Source: Gemmatimonadota bacterium (GTDB taxonomy: Bacteria > Latescibacterota > UBA2968 > UBA8231). From it: DNA of 24,006 nucleotides. Below the pieces are notes generated by a model, which had not been told where the DNA came from, searched no databases, and saw nothing but the letters and a program-made list of their open reading frames with translations. The stretch lies in assembly GCA_028875335.1 (NCBI GenBank), contig JAPPEF010000044.1:1-24006 (forward strand), given 5' to 3'. Shown piece by piece: positions 1 through 8,449 of this stretch; the stretch's first letter is position 1, and every line of letters starts with the position of its first letter. Both the position numbers and the translations under genes were made by a program.

Positions 1-2
1 TC

Positions 3-1901
3 AAGCTGGCCATCGCCAAAGGCTACACTCACGACGAACTCTATGGCCTCACGGGCATTGATCCGTGGTTTCTCGATCAACTCTACCAGCTTTTTGAACT
101 CGAACAGCAGCTAGCGCGCGAAGACGTGTTCGCCGATGTTGCCTTATTGCGCCACGCCAAGGAGTGGGGATTTAGCGATCGCCAGCTAGCGCATCTCAAT
201 GGCTGCGATGAGGTTAGCGTCCGTCGGCGTCGCCGCGAGTTGGATCTTCGCCCGGTGTACAAAACAGTCGATACCTGCGCCGCTGAGTTCGAAGCCCACA
301 CGCCGTACCACTACTCGACGTACGACCGCGAGGACGAAGTGCAGCGCTCGACGCGCAAGAAAATCGCCATCCTCGGTGGGGGGCCGAACCGCATCGGCCA
401 GGGAATCGAGTTCGATTACTGTTGCGTCCACGCGTGTTTCGCGTTGCGCGAAATCGGCTATGAGACCATCATGGTCAACTCCAATCCCGAGACGGTCAGC
501 ACGGATTACGACACGGCCGACAAGCTCTACTTCGAACCGCTGACGATCGAAGACGTGCTGCACATCGTCGAGCGCGAAGCCCCAGACGGCGTCATCGTGC
601 AGTTCGGAGGGCAGACTCCGCTGAACTTGGCGGCCGAACTAGCGCGCGAGGGCGTGCCCATCATCGGCACCTCGCCCAGCAGCATTGACTTGGCCGAAGA
701 TCGCGAGCGCTTTGGCCAGTTGTTGAGTGAGTTGGGCATCCGCCAGCCGGCGAATGGCATGGCCTCCAGTTGTGACGAGGCGTGCGCGATTGCCGAGCAG
801 ATTGGCTTCCCGGTCTTGGTGCGGCCCTCTTATGTGCTTGGCGGGCGGGCCATGGTCATCGCCTACGATGTCAGGAGCCTTGAAACCTACATGAACGAGG
901 CCATTGAGGTCGCGCCCGAGCGGCCCGTGCTCATCGATCGCTACTTGCAAGGCGCGGAGGAATTCGACGTGGATGCGGTGGCCGACGGGACGGACGTGGT
1001 AGTAGGCGGGATCATGCAGCACATCGAGCACGCCGGCGTGCATTCGGGCGACAGTGCCTGCGCCTTGCCGCCCTACGACACGCCGGCCAGGCACATTGAG
1101 GCCATGCGCGAGCACACCCACGCATTGGCGCGCTCGCTCGGCGTGGTTGGCTTGATGAACGTGCAATACGCCGTCTATCAAGGCGAGGTCTATGCGATTG
1201 AAGTAAATCCCCGAGCTTCGCGCACTGTGCCTTTTGTCAGCAAGGCCATTGGCCGCCCGCTGGCCAAAATTGCCGCGCTAGCTATGGTGGGGATCAGCTT
1301 GCGCGAGCAGGGCTTCACCGAGGAGATCGCGCCCGCGCACATATCTGTCAAGGAAGCCGTGCTGCCCTTTATAAAATTTCCCGGGGCCGATAGCCTGTTG
1401 GGGCCGGAGATGAAGTCCACGGGCGAGGTCATGGGTATTGGCCACGACTTTGGCACGGCCTTCCTCAAGGCGCAAATGGGGGCGGGTTCGCTGCTGCCGT
1501 CGCGCGGCCGGGTCTTTATCAGCGTGGCCGATTGCGATAAAGAGGAGGTTTTGCCGGTGGCCCGCCGACTGCGCGCGGCCGGGTTCGAGTTGGTGGCCAC
1601 ACAGGGTACGCGCGACTTCCTCGGCAAGCACGACATCGCTGCGGAGCGAGTGCACAAAATTCACGAGGGCAGCCCGCACGTCGAAGATGCGATTCGCAGC
1701 CGCCAGATCGATCTGATTATCAACACCCCTCTCGACGAACCTTCTTACCACGACGACTTCGCGGTGCGTCGAGCCGCGGTCGTAACCGGCGTGCCCTATA
1801 CCACGACAATGGCCGGGGCCCGGGCTGCGGCTGCGGGCATTGAGGCGCTGCAGCGCGCCGAATTGGGCGTGCAATCCCTGCAGGATTACCATCGAGGCTA
1901 G
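3..1901 (+). CDS. carB: Carbamoyl-phosphate synthase large subunit, C-terminal part (5' truncated by window edge)
   Basis: CarB makes carbamoyl phosphate from ammonia (delivered by CarA), bicarbonate and two ATP, in the cytoplasm; this is the first step of pyrimidine and arginine synthesis. The reading frame is open from base 3, so 632 of the usual ~1,070 residues are visible. In order they cover the end of the oligomerisation domain (ELYGLTGIDPWFLDQL), the second ATP-grasp domain (GGGPNRIGQGIEFDYC, FGGQTPLNLA, RPSYVLGGRAM, EVNPRASRTVPFVSKA) and the C-terminal MGS-like allosteric domain (STGEVMGI through VPYTTTMAGA). The GTG at 126 is internal, not the start. The stop (TAG, 1899-1901) lies 10 bp before the next gene, which is followed by pyrK and pyrD, so a pyrimidine operon is likely. 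The motifs look intact. Identification is near certain; the N-terminal half is outside the window. Confidence 0.97.
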   Translation, partial: KLAIAKGYTHDELYGLTGIDPWFLDQLYQLFELEQQLAREDVFADVALLRHAKEWGFSDRQLAHLNGCDEVSVRRRRRELDLRPVYKTVDTCAAEFEAHTPYHYSTYDREDEVQRSTRKKIAILGGGPNRIGQGIEFDYCCVHACFALREIGYETIMVNSNPETVSTDYDTADKLYFEPLTIEDVLHIVEREAPDGVIVQFGGQTPLNLAAELAREGVPIIGTSPSSIDLAEDRERFGQLLSELGIRQPANGMASSCDEACAIAEQIGFPVLVRPSYVLGGRAMVIAYDVRSLETYMNEAIEVAPERPVLIDRYLQGAEEFDVDAVADGTDVVVGGIMQHIEHAGVHSGDSACALPPYDTPARHIEAMREHTHALARSLGVVGLMNVQYAVYQGEVYAIEVNPRASRTVPFVSKAIGRPLAKIAALAMVGISLREQGFTEEIAPAHISVKEAVLPFIKFPGADSLLGPEMKSTGEVMGIGHDFGTAFLKAQMGAGSLLPSRGRVFISVADCDKEEVLPVARRLRAAGFELVATQGTRDFLGKHDIAAERVHKIHEGSPHVEDAIRSRQIDLIINTPLDEPSYHDDFAVRRAAVVTGVPYTTTMAGARAAAAGIEALQRAELGVQSLQDYHRG

Positions 1902-1904
1902 GAG
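1901..1904 (+). promoter_or_regulatory. Ribosome binding site for the TPR/TonB lipoprotein gene
   Basis: GGAG sits 7 bases before GTG 1912 and overlaps the last base of the carB stop codon. It favours the GTG at 1912 over the upstream in-frame ATG at 1840. That ATG lies inside carB and would put 24 cysteine- and arginine-containing residues ahead of a clear lipoprotein signal. Confidence 0.6.
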
Positions 1905-1911
1905 ACAGCTC

Positions 1912-4533
1912 GTGCGGACCGCGCCCTTGGTGCTGTTGCTGACTGGTTGTCTGGCGATTTCGGCCTGCGTCTATTTCAATACGTTTTACAACGCCAAAAA
2001 ATCCTTCCGCGAGGCCGAGAAAGAACGGCGCAAACACGAAGAGACCTACGCCGACTGGGCCTTTGACCGGGCTGGCCCCGAATTGCAGCAGCAGCGCTCG
2101 CAGCAGGCCGACCAACTCTACGACAAAGCAGTGCGCAAAGCGTCCAAGGTGCTCGACAAATACAAGGAGAGCGACTTGGTCGACGACGCCATGTTCCTGA
2201 TCGGCCAAGCGTATTACTGGCGCGGCGAATATCTCAATGCCCAAGAGTCGTTCCGCGATTTGGAGACCTTTTTCCCTTCTAGTCCGTACTTTGATCAATC
2301 CCGCTACTGGCGCGCCCGCTGTCTAGAGGAGCAGCGGATTGACGACCAAGCGCAGTCGCTCTACCGAGTACTTTTTGACGAGGCCGAAGAAAAGATCGCC
2401 GTCCAAGCGGGCCTGCACTTGGCCGAGATGGCGCACGACCGCGAGGACTACGTCGCGGCCATGCGGGAATATCGGGCAACGCTGGAGGCCTTTCCCAAAA
2501 GCGCGGTGCGCGCCCAGTTGTGGTTGCGTTTGGGCGAGGCGCTGATGGCCTTAGAGGATCCGGCTCGCTTAAACGAGGCGCTAGCGGCCTTCGACGAGGT
2601 GCTGCAGGCCGACCCAAGCGACGATGAAAAATACCGCGCCCAGCTCAACAGCGGCCGCGCGCGCTACGCTATGGGCGCGGAGGACGAAGCCCTAGACATA
2701 TACGTCAGCCTACTCGACGAGGGTCGCTTCCGTCGCTTTGAGGGACGCACCCGGCTCCTAATTGGCGAGTGGTATCAGGGCCGCCGCTTGCTCAACGAGG
2801 CCTTGGCCGAGTACGAGCAGGTCCGCAACGACTTTCCCCAAACGCCCTCTGCGGCCATGGCCTTGTATCGCATCGGCTTGCTGCGCCTACAAGAATACGG
2901 GGATACCGAGCTGGCGCGCGAGTACCTTGAGGAGAGCAGCCGCGAGAGCCCAGGAGCACAGGGCGTGCTTTTGGCGCAGGAGATGCTGGGGCACATGCAC
3001 CGGCTGGAGCAGATCCAGCGCCAGATCCACCGCGCCGATTCGCTCTACGCCGACTCGCTGGGCGCGGTGCAGGGGCCGCTGTTGTGGCAGGCAGAGGAAG
3101 CTCCGGCCGATACGGTAGTGGTGGCGCAGAGTTTGGATGTGCTGGACGACCTGTTCAGCGCGTGCGAACTCTATCGCCACGAGATCGGCCAAGCCGATTC
3201 GGCTCGCGCATATTACGAGGAGGTTCTCCGCCGCTTTCCCGACAGCGACCAATTGCCTCGCGCCGTGTACAGTCTCGCTTGGATCGAGCTGCAATTGCGC
3301 GGCGACGAAGAGGGCGCTAAGCCCTATTTGCTGCGGTTGATCGAAGAATTTCCAACCTCGGCTCACGCCAACGAGGCTCGTCACCTGCTGGGGCAAAAGG
3401 CCGAGGCCACAGCCGAAGAGCTAGGGGCGCGCGAGTTTGCGCGGATCGAGACATTGCGCCTAGCGCAACCCGAAGCCACGGAGGCGTACATCCCCCTGTT
3501 GGACAGTTTGAGCCACGCCTTCGTCGGAACGCAGAGTGGGGCCCAAGCGGCGTTTTTAGCGGCCAGTACCTACGAGAATGTCGTCGGCGATACGACTGCG
3601 GCCGAGCAGCGCTATCAATTGTTGCGCGAAGAGTTCGCCGAGACGCGGTTTGGCAAGCTGGCCCAGCAGCGGTGGGAAGCGCGCGAGGAAAGGCTCATCG
3701 ACAAGTTAGAGCGCAGCCTGAAGGCGGTCGGCGGTCAGCTCGGCCCAGGGGAGCGGATTGAGTTGCTCGCCTTGGAGCCGGACACGCTCGACACGGTGGC
3801 CTTGGCGCGCAAATATATCGGCTTTGCCGAGCGCGCGCAGCGGCGCGGGAATGTTGCGCTGGCCCGCGATTTTTACGAGCGGAGTATCAACCAGCAGGTC
3901 GCCAACCCGCGCGCCCTGTATCAACTCGGCAACATCAACTGGGAGGAGGGCTATTTCAACGACGCCATTGAGTTCTACCGTCAGGCCCTATCCTTTGACA
4001 AGAGGAATCTCAACCTCTATTACCGGCTCTGGCGCGCCTTTACCGAGCAGAGCGTAGAGGACTCGGCCAACTACTACTTGCGGGAGATCGCGCGGCGCGA
4101 TCACAACAGCGCGCAGATTCGCTTTTTGTTGGAAAAGTACCCGGATTTTCAGGGGGGCCAAGACCGCGAGAATTTGGACATAGCAGCGATGATCGAGCTC
4201 GACTTATCAATTCCCCCTGACGAACTGGGGTGGAAGGAGGGCGACCTAGCGCTGAGCGATTGGCCGCTGGTGCGGCAGGTGGTGCGACCCGTTTATCCAG
4301 CGACTGCCGAGGATTCAGTCGAGGTTTTGCTCGACGTGCTAATCGACCGCGAGGGACGGCCCGAGCAAGTGGAAGTCTTTCGCGGGGAACCTCCTTTTGT
4401 CGATAGCGCGGTGGATGCCGCGTATGGCTATAGCTTCTATCCCGCGGTGCGCCGCAACGGCGAGGAGATCAAGTCGTGGGTCGAGTTGACTGTGCCGTTT
4501 GGCTTGCCGCAAGAAGAAGGGGAAGATCCGTGA
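1912..4533 (+). CDS. Exported TPR lipoprotein with C-terminal TonB-like domain
   Basis: The product is 873 residues from GTG 1912. The N-terminus is a lipoprotein signal with two possible lipid cysteines: C13 (LTGC) and C19 (ISAC). C19 leaves the better hydrophobic stretch. After VYFNTFYNAKKSFREAEK come many TPR/BamD/YbgF-like helical pairs over most of the protein. Examples are LIGQAYYWRGEYLNAQESF near residue 90 and ALYQLGNINWEEGYFNDAIEFY near residue 670. Residues 784-873 resemble a TonB C-terminal domain: RPVYPATAEDSVEVLLDVLI, then DREGRPEQVEV, SFYPAVRRNGEEIKSWVELT and VPFG. A role in envelope assembly or protein-protein scaffolding is inferred; no enzymatic motif was seen. It starts 10 bp after carB, and its stop overlaps the pyrK start as GTGA, so it is embedded in a pyrimidine cluster with no obvious functional link. 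The membrane that holds it cannot be decided here. Confidence 0.85.
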   Translation: MRTAPLVLLLTGCLAISACVYFNTFYNAKKSFREAEKERRKHEETYADWAFDRAGPELQQQRSQQADQLYDKAVRKASKVLDKYKESDLVDDAMFLIGQAYYWRGEYLNAQESFRDLETFFPSSPYFDQSRYWRARCLEEQRIDDQAQSLYRVLFDEAEEKIAVQAGLHLAEMAHDREDYVAAMREYRATLEAFPKSAVRAQLWLRLGEALMALEDPARLNEALAAFDEVLQADPSDDEKYRAQLNSGRARYAMGAEDEALDIYVSLLDEGRFRRFEGRTRLLIGEWYQGRRLLNEALAEYEQVRNDFPQTPSAAMALYRIGLLRLQEYGDTELAREYLEESSRESPGAQGVLLAQEMLGHMHRLEQIQRQIHRADSLYADSLGAVQGPLLWQAEEAPADTVVVAQSLDVLDDLFSACELYRHEIGQADSARAYYEEVLRRFPDSDQLPRAVYSLAWIELQLRGDEEGAKPYLLRLIEEFPTSAHANEARHLLGQKAEATAEELGAREFARIETLRLAQPEATEAYIPLLDSLSHAFVGTQSGAQAAFLAASTYENVVGDTTAAEQRYQLLREEFAETRFGKLAQQRWEAREERLIDKLERSLKAVGGQLGPGERIELLALEPDTLDTVALARKYIGFAERAQRRGNVALARDFYERSINQQVANPRALYQLGNINWEEGYFNDAIEFYRQALSFDKRNLNLYYRLWRAFTEQSVEDSANYYLREIARRDHNSAQIRFLLEKYPDFQGGQDRENLDIAAMIELDLSIPPDELGWKEGDLALSDWPLVRQVVRPVYPATAEDSVEVLLDVLIDREGRPEQVEVFRGEPPFVDSAVDAAYGYSFYPAVRRNGEEIKSWVELTVPFGLPQEEGEDP

Positions 4534-5342
4534 TTGACGAGCAAGCGCGCCTGTTGAGCAACCGCGAAGTCGCTGCGGACTTCTATTTGGCACGCCTTAA
4601 CGCACCCTACATTGCCACGCGGATTGAGCCGGGTCAGTTCGTCAACATTCAGGTCGGCACAGGGGTTGATCCCTTGTTGCGCATCCCGCTGAGCGTGAGC
4701 GAAGTCGATCACGAGGCCGGTATTATCGAGGTATTGTACGAGGAGGTGGGGCCTAAGACCCGGGCACTGAGCCAATTCGGGCCGGACGCAATCTTGCCGA
4801 CCCTCGGACCACTGGGCAAGGGGTTCGCGTCGCCGCCCGAGGGTACGCGCGTCGTGCTAGTCGGAGGCGGCATTGGCGTGCCGCCGCTGCTGTACTGGGG
4901 ATTGGAACTGAGGCAGCGGACGCATCAGACTGCGCTGTTGGTCGGGGCGCGGACGGCTGATAAGCACCTGCCCAGCGAACTGCTGGCTCCGGCTGCGGAC
5001 ATAGTGCGTCTCGCCACTGACGACGGCAGCCTTGGGCACGCGGGCTTGGTCACCGATCTGTTACGGTACGAGCTAGGTGAAAAAGGGCCGTGCGCGGTCT
5101 ATTGCTGCGGCCCGCACGGGATGATGGAGGCCGTGGCCGCCATGTGCATAGAGGCCCAAGTTCCGTGTCAGGTTTCCCTCGAAGAGTACATGGCTTGCGG
5201 CATTGGCATCTGCGTGGGCTGTGCCGTCGAGTTGGAGACGGCAAAAGGCGATACGGACTATGGCCGCTATGCCCGCGTCTGCGTGGATGGGCCGGCGTTC
5301 GACGCGCGGCAGATAAAATGGGGCGACGCATGGCCGACCTGA
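4530..5342 (+). CDS. pyrK: Dihydroorotate dehydrogenase B, electron-transfer subunit
   Basis: PyrK passes electrons from the class 1B dihydroorotate dehydrogenase PyrD to NAD+ through FAD and a [2Fe-2S] cluster. The 270 residues from GTG 4530 match the family length. An FAD-binding RIPLS lies at 51-55, a nucleotide-binding GGGIGVPPL at 112-120, and YCCGPHGMM near 191-199. The cluster ligands are C223, C228, C231 and C251 (ACGIGICVGC followed by RVCVDGP). The start is supported by AAGGGGA at 4517-4523, 6 bases upstream, and by the GTGA overlap with the preceding stop. Longer in-frame starts upstream would run deep into the TPR gene. The 3' end overlaps pyrD by 13 bp, typical of coupled subunits. 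An NAD+-dependent heterotetramer with the adjacent pyrD is the expected assembly. Confidence 0.94.
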   Translation: MIDEQARLLSNREVAADFYLARLNAPYIATRIEPGQFVNIQVGTGVDPLLRIPLSVSEVDHEAGIIEVLYEEVGPKTRALSQFGPDAILPTLGPLGKGFASPPEGTRVVLVGGGIGVPPLLYWGLELRQRTHQTALLVGARTADKHLPSELLAPAADIVRLATDDGSLGHAGLVTDLLRYELGEKGPCAVYCCGPHGMMEAVAAMCIEAQVPCQVSLEEYMACGIGICVGCAVELETAKGDTDYGRYARVCVDGPAFDARQIKWGDAWPT

Positions 5343-6238
5343 GCATAGATTTTGCTGGCGTGCGACTGCGCAACCCGGTGCTGCTGGCCTCGGGTACCTG
5401 TAACTACGGTCAGGAGCTTTTGCCGCTGACTGATTTTGCGCGTTTGGGTGGGCTGGTCACCAAGACCATTACCCCGCAGCCTCGGGGTGGCAACCCTCCC
5501 CAGCGCATCGTCGAGACACCGGCCGGAATGCTCAATTCCATTGGCTTGCAAAACCCCGGGCTGGCGGCTTTCGTCGAAAAGCAATGGCCCTTGTTGGCCA
5601 GTTTGGACGCGCAGGTCGTGGTAAATATCGCCGGATTCACAGTCGAGGAATTCGGGCAGATGGCGGCGAGCCTTGAAGCGTTGGAGGGCATTGCTGCGCT
5701 TGAAGTCAATATATCTTGCCCCAATGTTGAGGCTGGCGGCGACAATTTCGCCACGCGGCCCCAGACCGCGGCCGCAGCCATTGCCGCAGTTCGCAGCCGC
5801 ACTCAGCGGCCAGTCATCGCCAAGCTGACACCTAATGTCACGGATATTGCCGAAATCGCTCGCGCCGCAGTGGATGCGGGTGCGGATGCGGTCTCGCTGA
5901 TCAATACGCTCGTTGGCATGGCCATTGACGTGGAACAGCGGCGGCCCGTCTTGGGCGGTATTACCGGCGGTTTGTCCGGCCCGGCGATTAAGCCCGTGGC
6001 CCTCGCCATGGTGTGGAAGGTAGCGCAAGCCGTCGCCGTGCCCGTCATGGGCATCGGCGGTATCACCACTGCGAGCGACGCCCTAGAGTTCATGGTCGCC
6101 GGCGCTTCCGCCGTCCAAGTTGGCACGGCCAGTTTCGCCAATCCCAACGCTGGCGTCGAAATTGTCGAGGATCTCCACGCCTATTGCGACGAGCGCAGCA
6201 TTGACCGCATTGCCTCGCTGGTGGGGAGCTTGCGTTGA
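5330..6238 (+). CDS. pyrD: Dihydroorotate dehydrogenase B, catalytic subunit
   Basis: This enzyme oxidises dihydroorotate to orotate using FMN, the fourth step of UMP synthesis. From ATG 5330 it has 302 residues, the normal class 1B length. Visible motifs are TKTITPQPRGGNPP from about residue 44, MLNSIGLQNPG from 67, NISCPNVEAGG from 127 with catalytic base C130, K165 in IAKLTPN, SLINTLVGMAID, GGITGGLSGPAIKP and GIGGITTASDALEF. A catalytic cysteine (not serine), together with an adjacent pyrK, identifies the cytosolic NAD+-linked 1B type. GGGG about 7 bases upstream favours 5330; an in-frame ATG at 5318 would add only MGRR. It is the last gene of the carB cluster. No terminator is evident in the 32 bp before the convergent Uma2 gene. 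Confidence 0.95.
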   Translation: MADLSIDFAGVRLRNPVLLASGTCNYGQELLPLTDFARLGGLVTKTITPQPRGGNPPQRIVETPAGMLNSIGLQNPGLAAFVEKQWPLLASLDAQVVVNIAGFTVEEFGQMAASLEALEGIAALEVNISCPNVEAGGDNFATRPQTAAAAIAAVRSRTQRPVIAKLTPNVTDIAEIARAAVDAGADAVSLINTLVGMAIDVEQRRPVLGGITGGLSGPAIKPVALAMVWKVAQAVAVPVMGIGGITTASDALEFMVAGASAVQVGTASFANPNAGVEIVEDLHAYCDERSIDRIASLVGSLR

Positions 6239-6270
6239 TGGACTGTTGGATTATGTCTCGTCAGCGGGAA

Positions 6271-6825
6271 TTATCCGCGTCTAAATTGTCCCGCCAAGTT
6301 GAGAGAGAATCCCGCCAACGTCGGCGAAGCCAAGGTTTGTCCCTCCTCGTAAGTGCCCACAGTCTCAAAGCGGTGTTTGCCTAATAATAGCAGCATCACG
6401 GTTTTTGCATTGGGGTCCACGAGCCAGTATTCCTTCACGCCGTGACGGGCGTACAGATCGAGCTTGAGCGTTCTATCTCGCTCGGCTGTGGATGGCGACA
6501 GGACTTCGACAATTAGGTCGGGTGCGCCTTGAATGTTCTCGCGGGTGACGATGTGCGCTCGCTCATAGGAGACAAAAAGCAGGTCTGGCTGTACCACATC
6601 CGTGTCTGAAAGCACCACATCGGTGGGGGAAATGTACACCTCACCCAAGTTGTGCTCATCCGAGAATATCCTCATTGCAAGGTGGAGATTACCCAAGACG
6701 TACTGATGAGCCGTAAGCGGTGCTGGCTCCATAACCAACAACTCCCCGTCCAACAGCTCATAGCGCTCGTCGTCGGGCGTCTTCAGATAGTTCTCGTATG
6801 TAAGTTTGGTTTTTGTGCTGGCCAT
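6271..6825 (-). CDS. Uma2 family (DUF820) restriction-endonuclease-like protein
   Basis: Uma2 proteins have a PD-(D/E)XK nuclease-like fold. They are abundant in cyanobacteria and several uncultured phyla, and their biological role is unsettled. The 184 residues show ENYLKTPDDERYELLDGELL at 11-30, the first acidic site QPDLLFV at 79-85, then PDLIVEVLSPST at 102-113, RDRTLKLDLYARHGVKEYW, and VDP. The start at 6825 is fixed by GGAGGA 8 bases upstream; an in-frame start at 6885 would add 20 unrelated residues. The gene is markedly poorer in GC than its neighbours: three 60-base blocks gave 28, 33 and 25 G+C, against 43 of 60 in a block of pcm. That suggests acquisition. It sits alone between pyrD (convergent) and pcm, with its own candidate promoter. 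Confidence 0.91.
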   Translation of the reverse strand: MASTKTKLTYENYLKTPDDERYELLDGELLVMEPAPLTAHQYVLGNLHLAMRIFSDEHNLGEVYISPTDVVLSDTDVVQPDLLFVSYERAHIVTRENIQGAPDLIVEVLSPSTAERDRTLKLDLYARHGVKEYWLVDPNAKTVMLLLLGKHRFETVGTYEEGQTLASPTLAGFSLNLAGQFRRG

Positions 6826-6833
6826 AGTTGCAT

Positions 6834-6839
6834 TCCTCC
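6834..6839 (-). promoter_or_regulatory. Ribosome binding site of the Uma2 gene
   Basis: GGAGGA on the minus strand lies 8 bases before ATG 6825. It selects this start over the further upstream one at 6885. Confidence 0.75.
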
Positions 6840-6856
6840 ACTGACGTTCTGATTTA

Positions 6857-6885
6857 TCTGTACTGTGAATGTCGTACAATGGCAA
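6857..6885 (-). promoter_or_regulatory. Candidate sigma70 promoter for the Uma2 gene
   Basis: On the minus strand TTGCCA (6885-6880, 5 of 6 consensus) and TACAGA (6862-6857, 3 of 6) are separated by 17 bases, in the 75-bp gap between pcm and Uma2. The -10 box is weak, so this is tentative. It would let Uma2 be expressed apart from the GT9-pcm pair. Confidence 0.35.
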
Positions 6886-6900
6886 CCCTTCCGTGGCCTT

Positions 6901-7521
6901 CTATTGCATCGGCACAAATCGCACGGGTAGGAGTTTGCGCTGGCTGAGGCCGGTTGCGCTGCGCTCTAGCAAGACCAAGTGCTGGCGTCGGGTGCCTAGC
7001 GGGAGGATGAAGCGGCCGTTGGGTGCTAGTTGTTCGGTTAGAGCGGGTGGGATGGTCGCGGGTGCGGCCGAGCATACGATGGCGTCAAAAGGGGCTGTCT
7101 CGGGCCAGCCTATGCGGCCGTCGCCGACGCGGAGAGTGACATGCTCATAGCCTGTGTCGGCGAGCACGCGGCGGGCTCGTGCGGCGAGTTCAGAAAAGAA
7201 TTCAATGCTATAGACTTGGCCGGCCAGTTCGGCGAGTAGGGCGGTTTGGTACCCAGAGCCGGTGCCAATCTCCAAGACCCGTTCCCCACCCTGTAAGCCG
7301 AGAGCCGAGAGCATGTAGGCCACTACGTACGGCTGTGAGATAGTTTGGTCCGCGCCGATGGCCAGCGGGTGGTCGGCATACGCGTGGGCGCGCAAAGCCT
7401 CCGGGACGTAGCAATGCCTTGGGACGCGGTCAAACGCCGCGAGTACGCGCGGGTCGCGAATGCCGCGCTGGCTGAGTTGCTCGCGCACCATAGCGCGGCG
7501 TTGGTCGGCGTAGGAAGTCAT
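6901..7521 (-). CDS. pcm: Protein-L-isoaspartate O-methyltransferase
   Basis: Pcm transfers a methyl group from S-adenosylmethionine to isoaspartyl residues in aged proteins, starting their repair, in the cytoplasm. The 206 residues match the family. REQLSQRGIRDPRVLAAFDR is the N-terminal helix region, then RHCYVPEALRAHAYADHPL and the substrate-site GADQTISQPYVVAYM. The SAM-binding motif I is VLEIGTGSGYQTALLAEL, followed by YSIEFF, the post-I region RVGDGRIGWPETAPFDAIVC, and a C-terminal RFVPM. The C-terminus stops two residues after RFVP, slightly shorter than usual. The ATG at 7521 overlaps the upstream GT9 stop as ATGA, so the two genes are translationally coupled. No separate ribosome binding site is obvious. 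Confidence 0.95.
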   Translation of the reverse strand: MTSYADQRRAMVREQLSQRGIRDPRVLAAFDRVPRHCYVPEALRAHAYADHPLAIGADQTISQPYVVAYMLSALGLQGGERVLEIGTGSGYQTALLAELAGQVYSIEFFSELAARARRVLADTGYEHVTLRVGDGRIGWPETAPFDAIVCSAAPATIPPALTEQLAPNGRFILPLGTRRQHLVLLERSATGLSQRKLLPVRFVPMQ

Positions 7522-8417
7522 TGTGCGCTCTGGAGAAGGGCTATGGCAGCGTCTATTGCGGTCTCAGTGGGGATTGCAGCGATATCGGCGGTCGGTGCTT
7601 GGAGGATTTGGCTGCGCTTGCCGCGCGGTGCCCACAGCCGGGGATCGGTGGGGCCAAATAGCGTCAGGGTCGGGGTGCCGACGGCCGTAGCTATGTGTCC
7701 GGGGCCGGAGTCGTTGCCGATGAAGAGTGCGGCTTTGGCGAGCAGGCCGACGAGGGAGCGCAGGTCTGGAGGGTGGAGCGTGGGTAGGTTGCTGACGGTG
7801 AGTTGGCGTTCGCGTTCGACTGGGCCGCACAGGAGCGCGGTATGCCAGCCTTTTTTTTGCAGCGCGCTGGCGAGGGCGTGGAAATTTGTCGCGGGCCAGC
7901 ACTTGGCTGGCGAGCCGCTGCCTAGATGGATGACGACTTCGGGCGCGGCGGCGAGCGCCTCCACATAGCCGTAGTCGTCGGGCCGCAGCTCGATGTGCGG
8001 GGTGCGGTTGCAGACGGGCAGGCCCCATTGCCGCAAGGGGCTTAGCAAGTGATCGATGATGTGGCCGCGGAAATCGGCTGGGGGTCGCGGGTCCCACAGC
8101 AGCACGGGGCCGGCGACGGCTCGGCGCAGTTGCGGGCCGAAGTATTGTTGGGCATCCACCGCATAGGCTAGCACGCGCTGCGTCGCGGCGAAGAGCTGGC
8201 GCGTGGCCGGAGGAAGTGGCCCATCGCGGTGTAGGGGAATCAGGCGCGGGTCTTCGCCGTCGAGGATGGAGGCCGCTGGGCCGAGCGCAAGGGTCGCCGG
8301 GCGGCCGATGAGGCGCAAGTCGGCGGCGGGAAAGGCACGGCGCACGGCATTGATGGCGGGCAGGGTGAGGACGAAGTCACCGATGGCTCCGCCGCGAAAT
8401 ATGGTTATCGCGCTCAA
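7518..8417 (-). CDS. Glycosyltransferase family 9 (heptosyltransferase-like)
   Basis: The 299 residues resemble the ADP-heptose:LPS heptosyltransferases of family GT9. These add heptose to the LPS inner core on the cytoplasmic face of the inner membrane. The N-terminal FRGGAIGDFVLTLPAINAVR is the characteristic GxGD acceptor-side motif. The C-terminal nucleotide-sugar half has VVIHLGSGSPAKCWPATNFH and then FIGNDSGPGHIATAVGTPTL followed by TLFGPTDPRLW. The start is TTG at 8417: an in-frame stop at 8448-8450 leaves no ATG or GTG, and GGAG (8429-8426) stands 8 bases upstream. It is the first gene of a two-gene unit with pcm. Donor and acceptor cannot be told from sequence; some GT9 proteins act outside LPS cores. 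Confidence 0.88.
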   Translation of the reverse strand: MSAITIFRGGAIGDFVLTLPAINAVRRAFPAADLRLIGRPATLALGPAASILDGEDPRLIPLHRDGPLPPATRQLFAATQRVLAYAVDAQQYFGPQLRRAVAGPVLLWDPRPPADFRGHIIDHLLSPLRQWGLPVCNRTPHIELRPDDYGYVEALAAAPEVVIHLGSGSPAKCWPATNFHALASALQKKGWHTALLCGPVERERQLTVSNLPTLHPPDLRSLVGLLAKAALFIGNDSGPGHIATAVGTPTLTLFGPTDPRLWAPRGKRSQILQAPTADIAAIPTETAIDAAIALLQSAQ

Positions 8418-8449
8418 TTTTGCCGCTCCACTGCGGGAGTCTCTTGCTC

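Noticed and set aside
5090..5329. Extended open frame ahead of pyrD
   Set aside because: It lies within pyrK in another frame, is rich in arginine and glycine, and the class 1B PyrD family starts at about MADLSIDFAG.
6239..6285. Short GCGGG/TCCGC hairpin between pyrD and the Uma2 gene as a terminator
   Set aside because: Only about four good pairs and no following T run on either strand.
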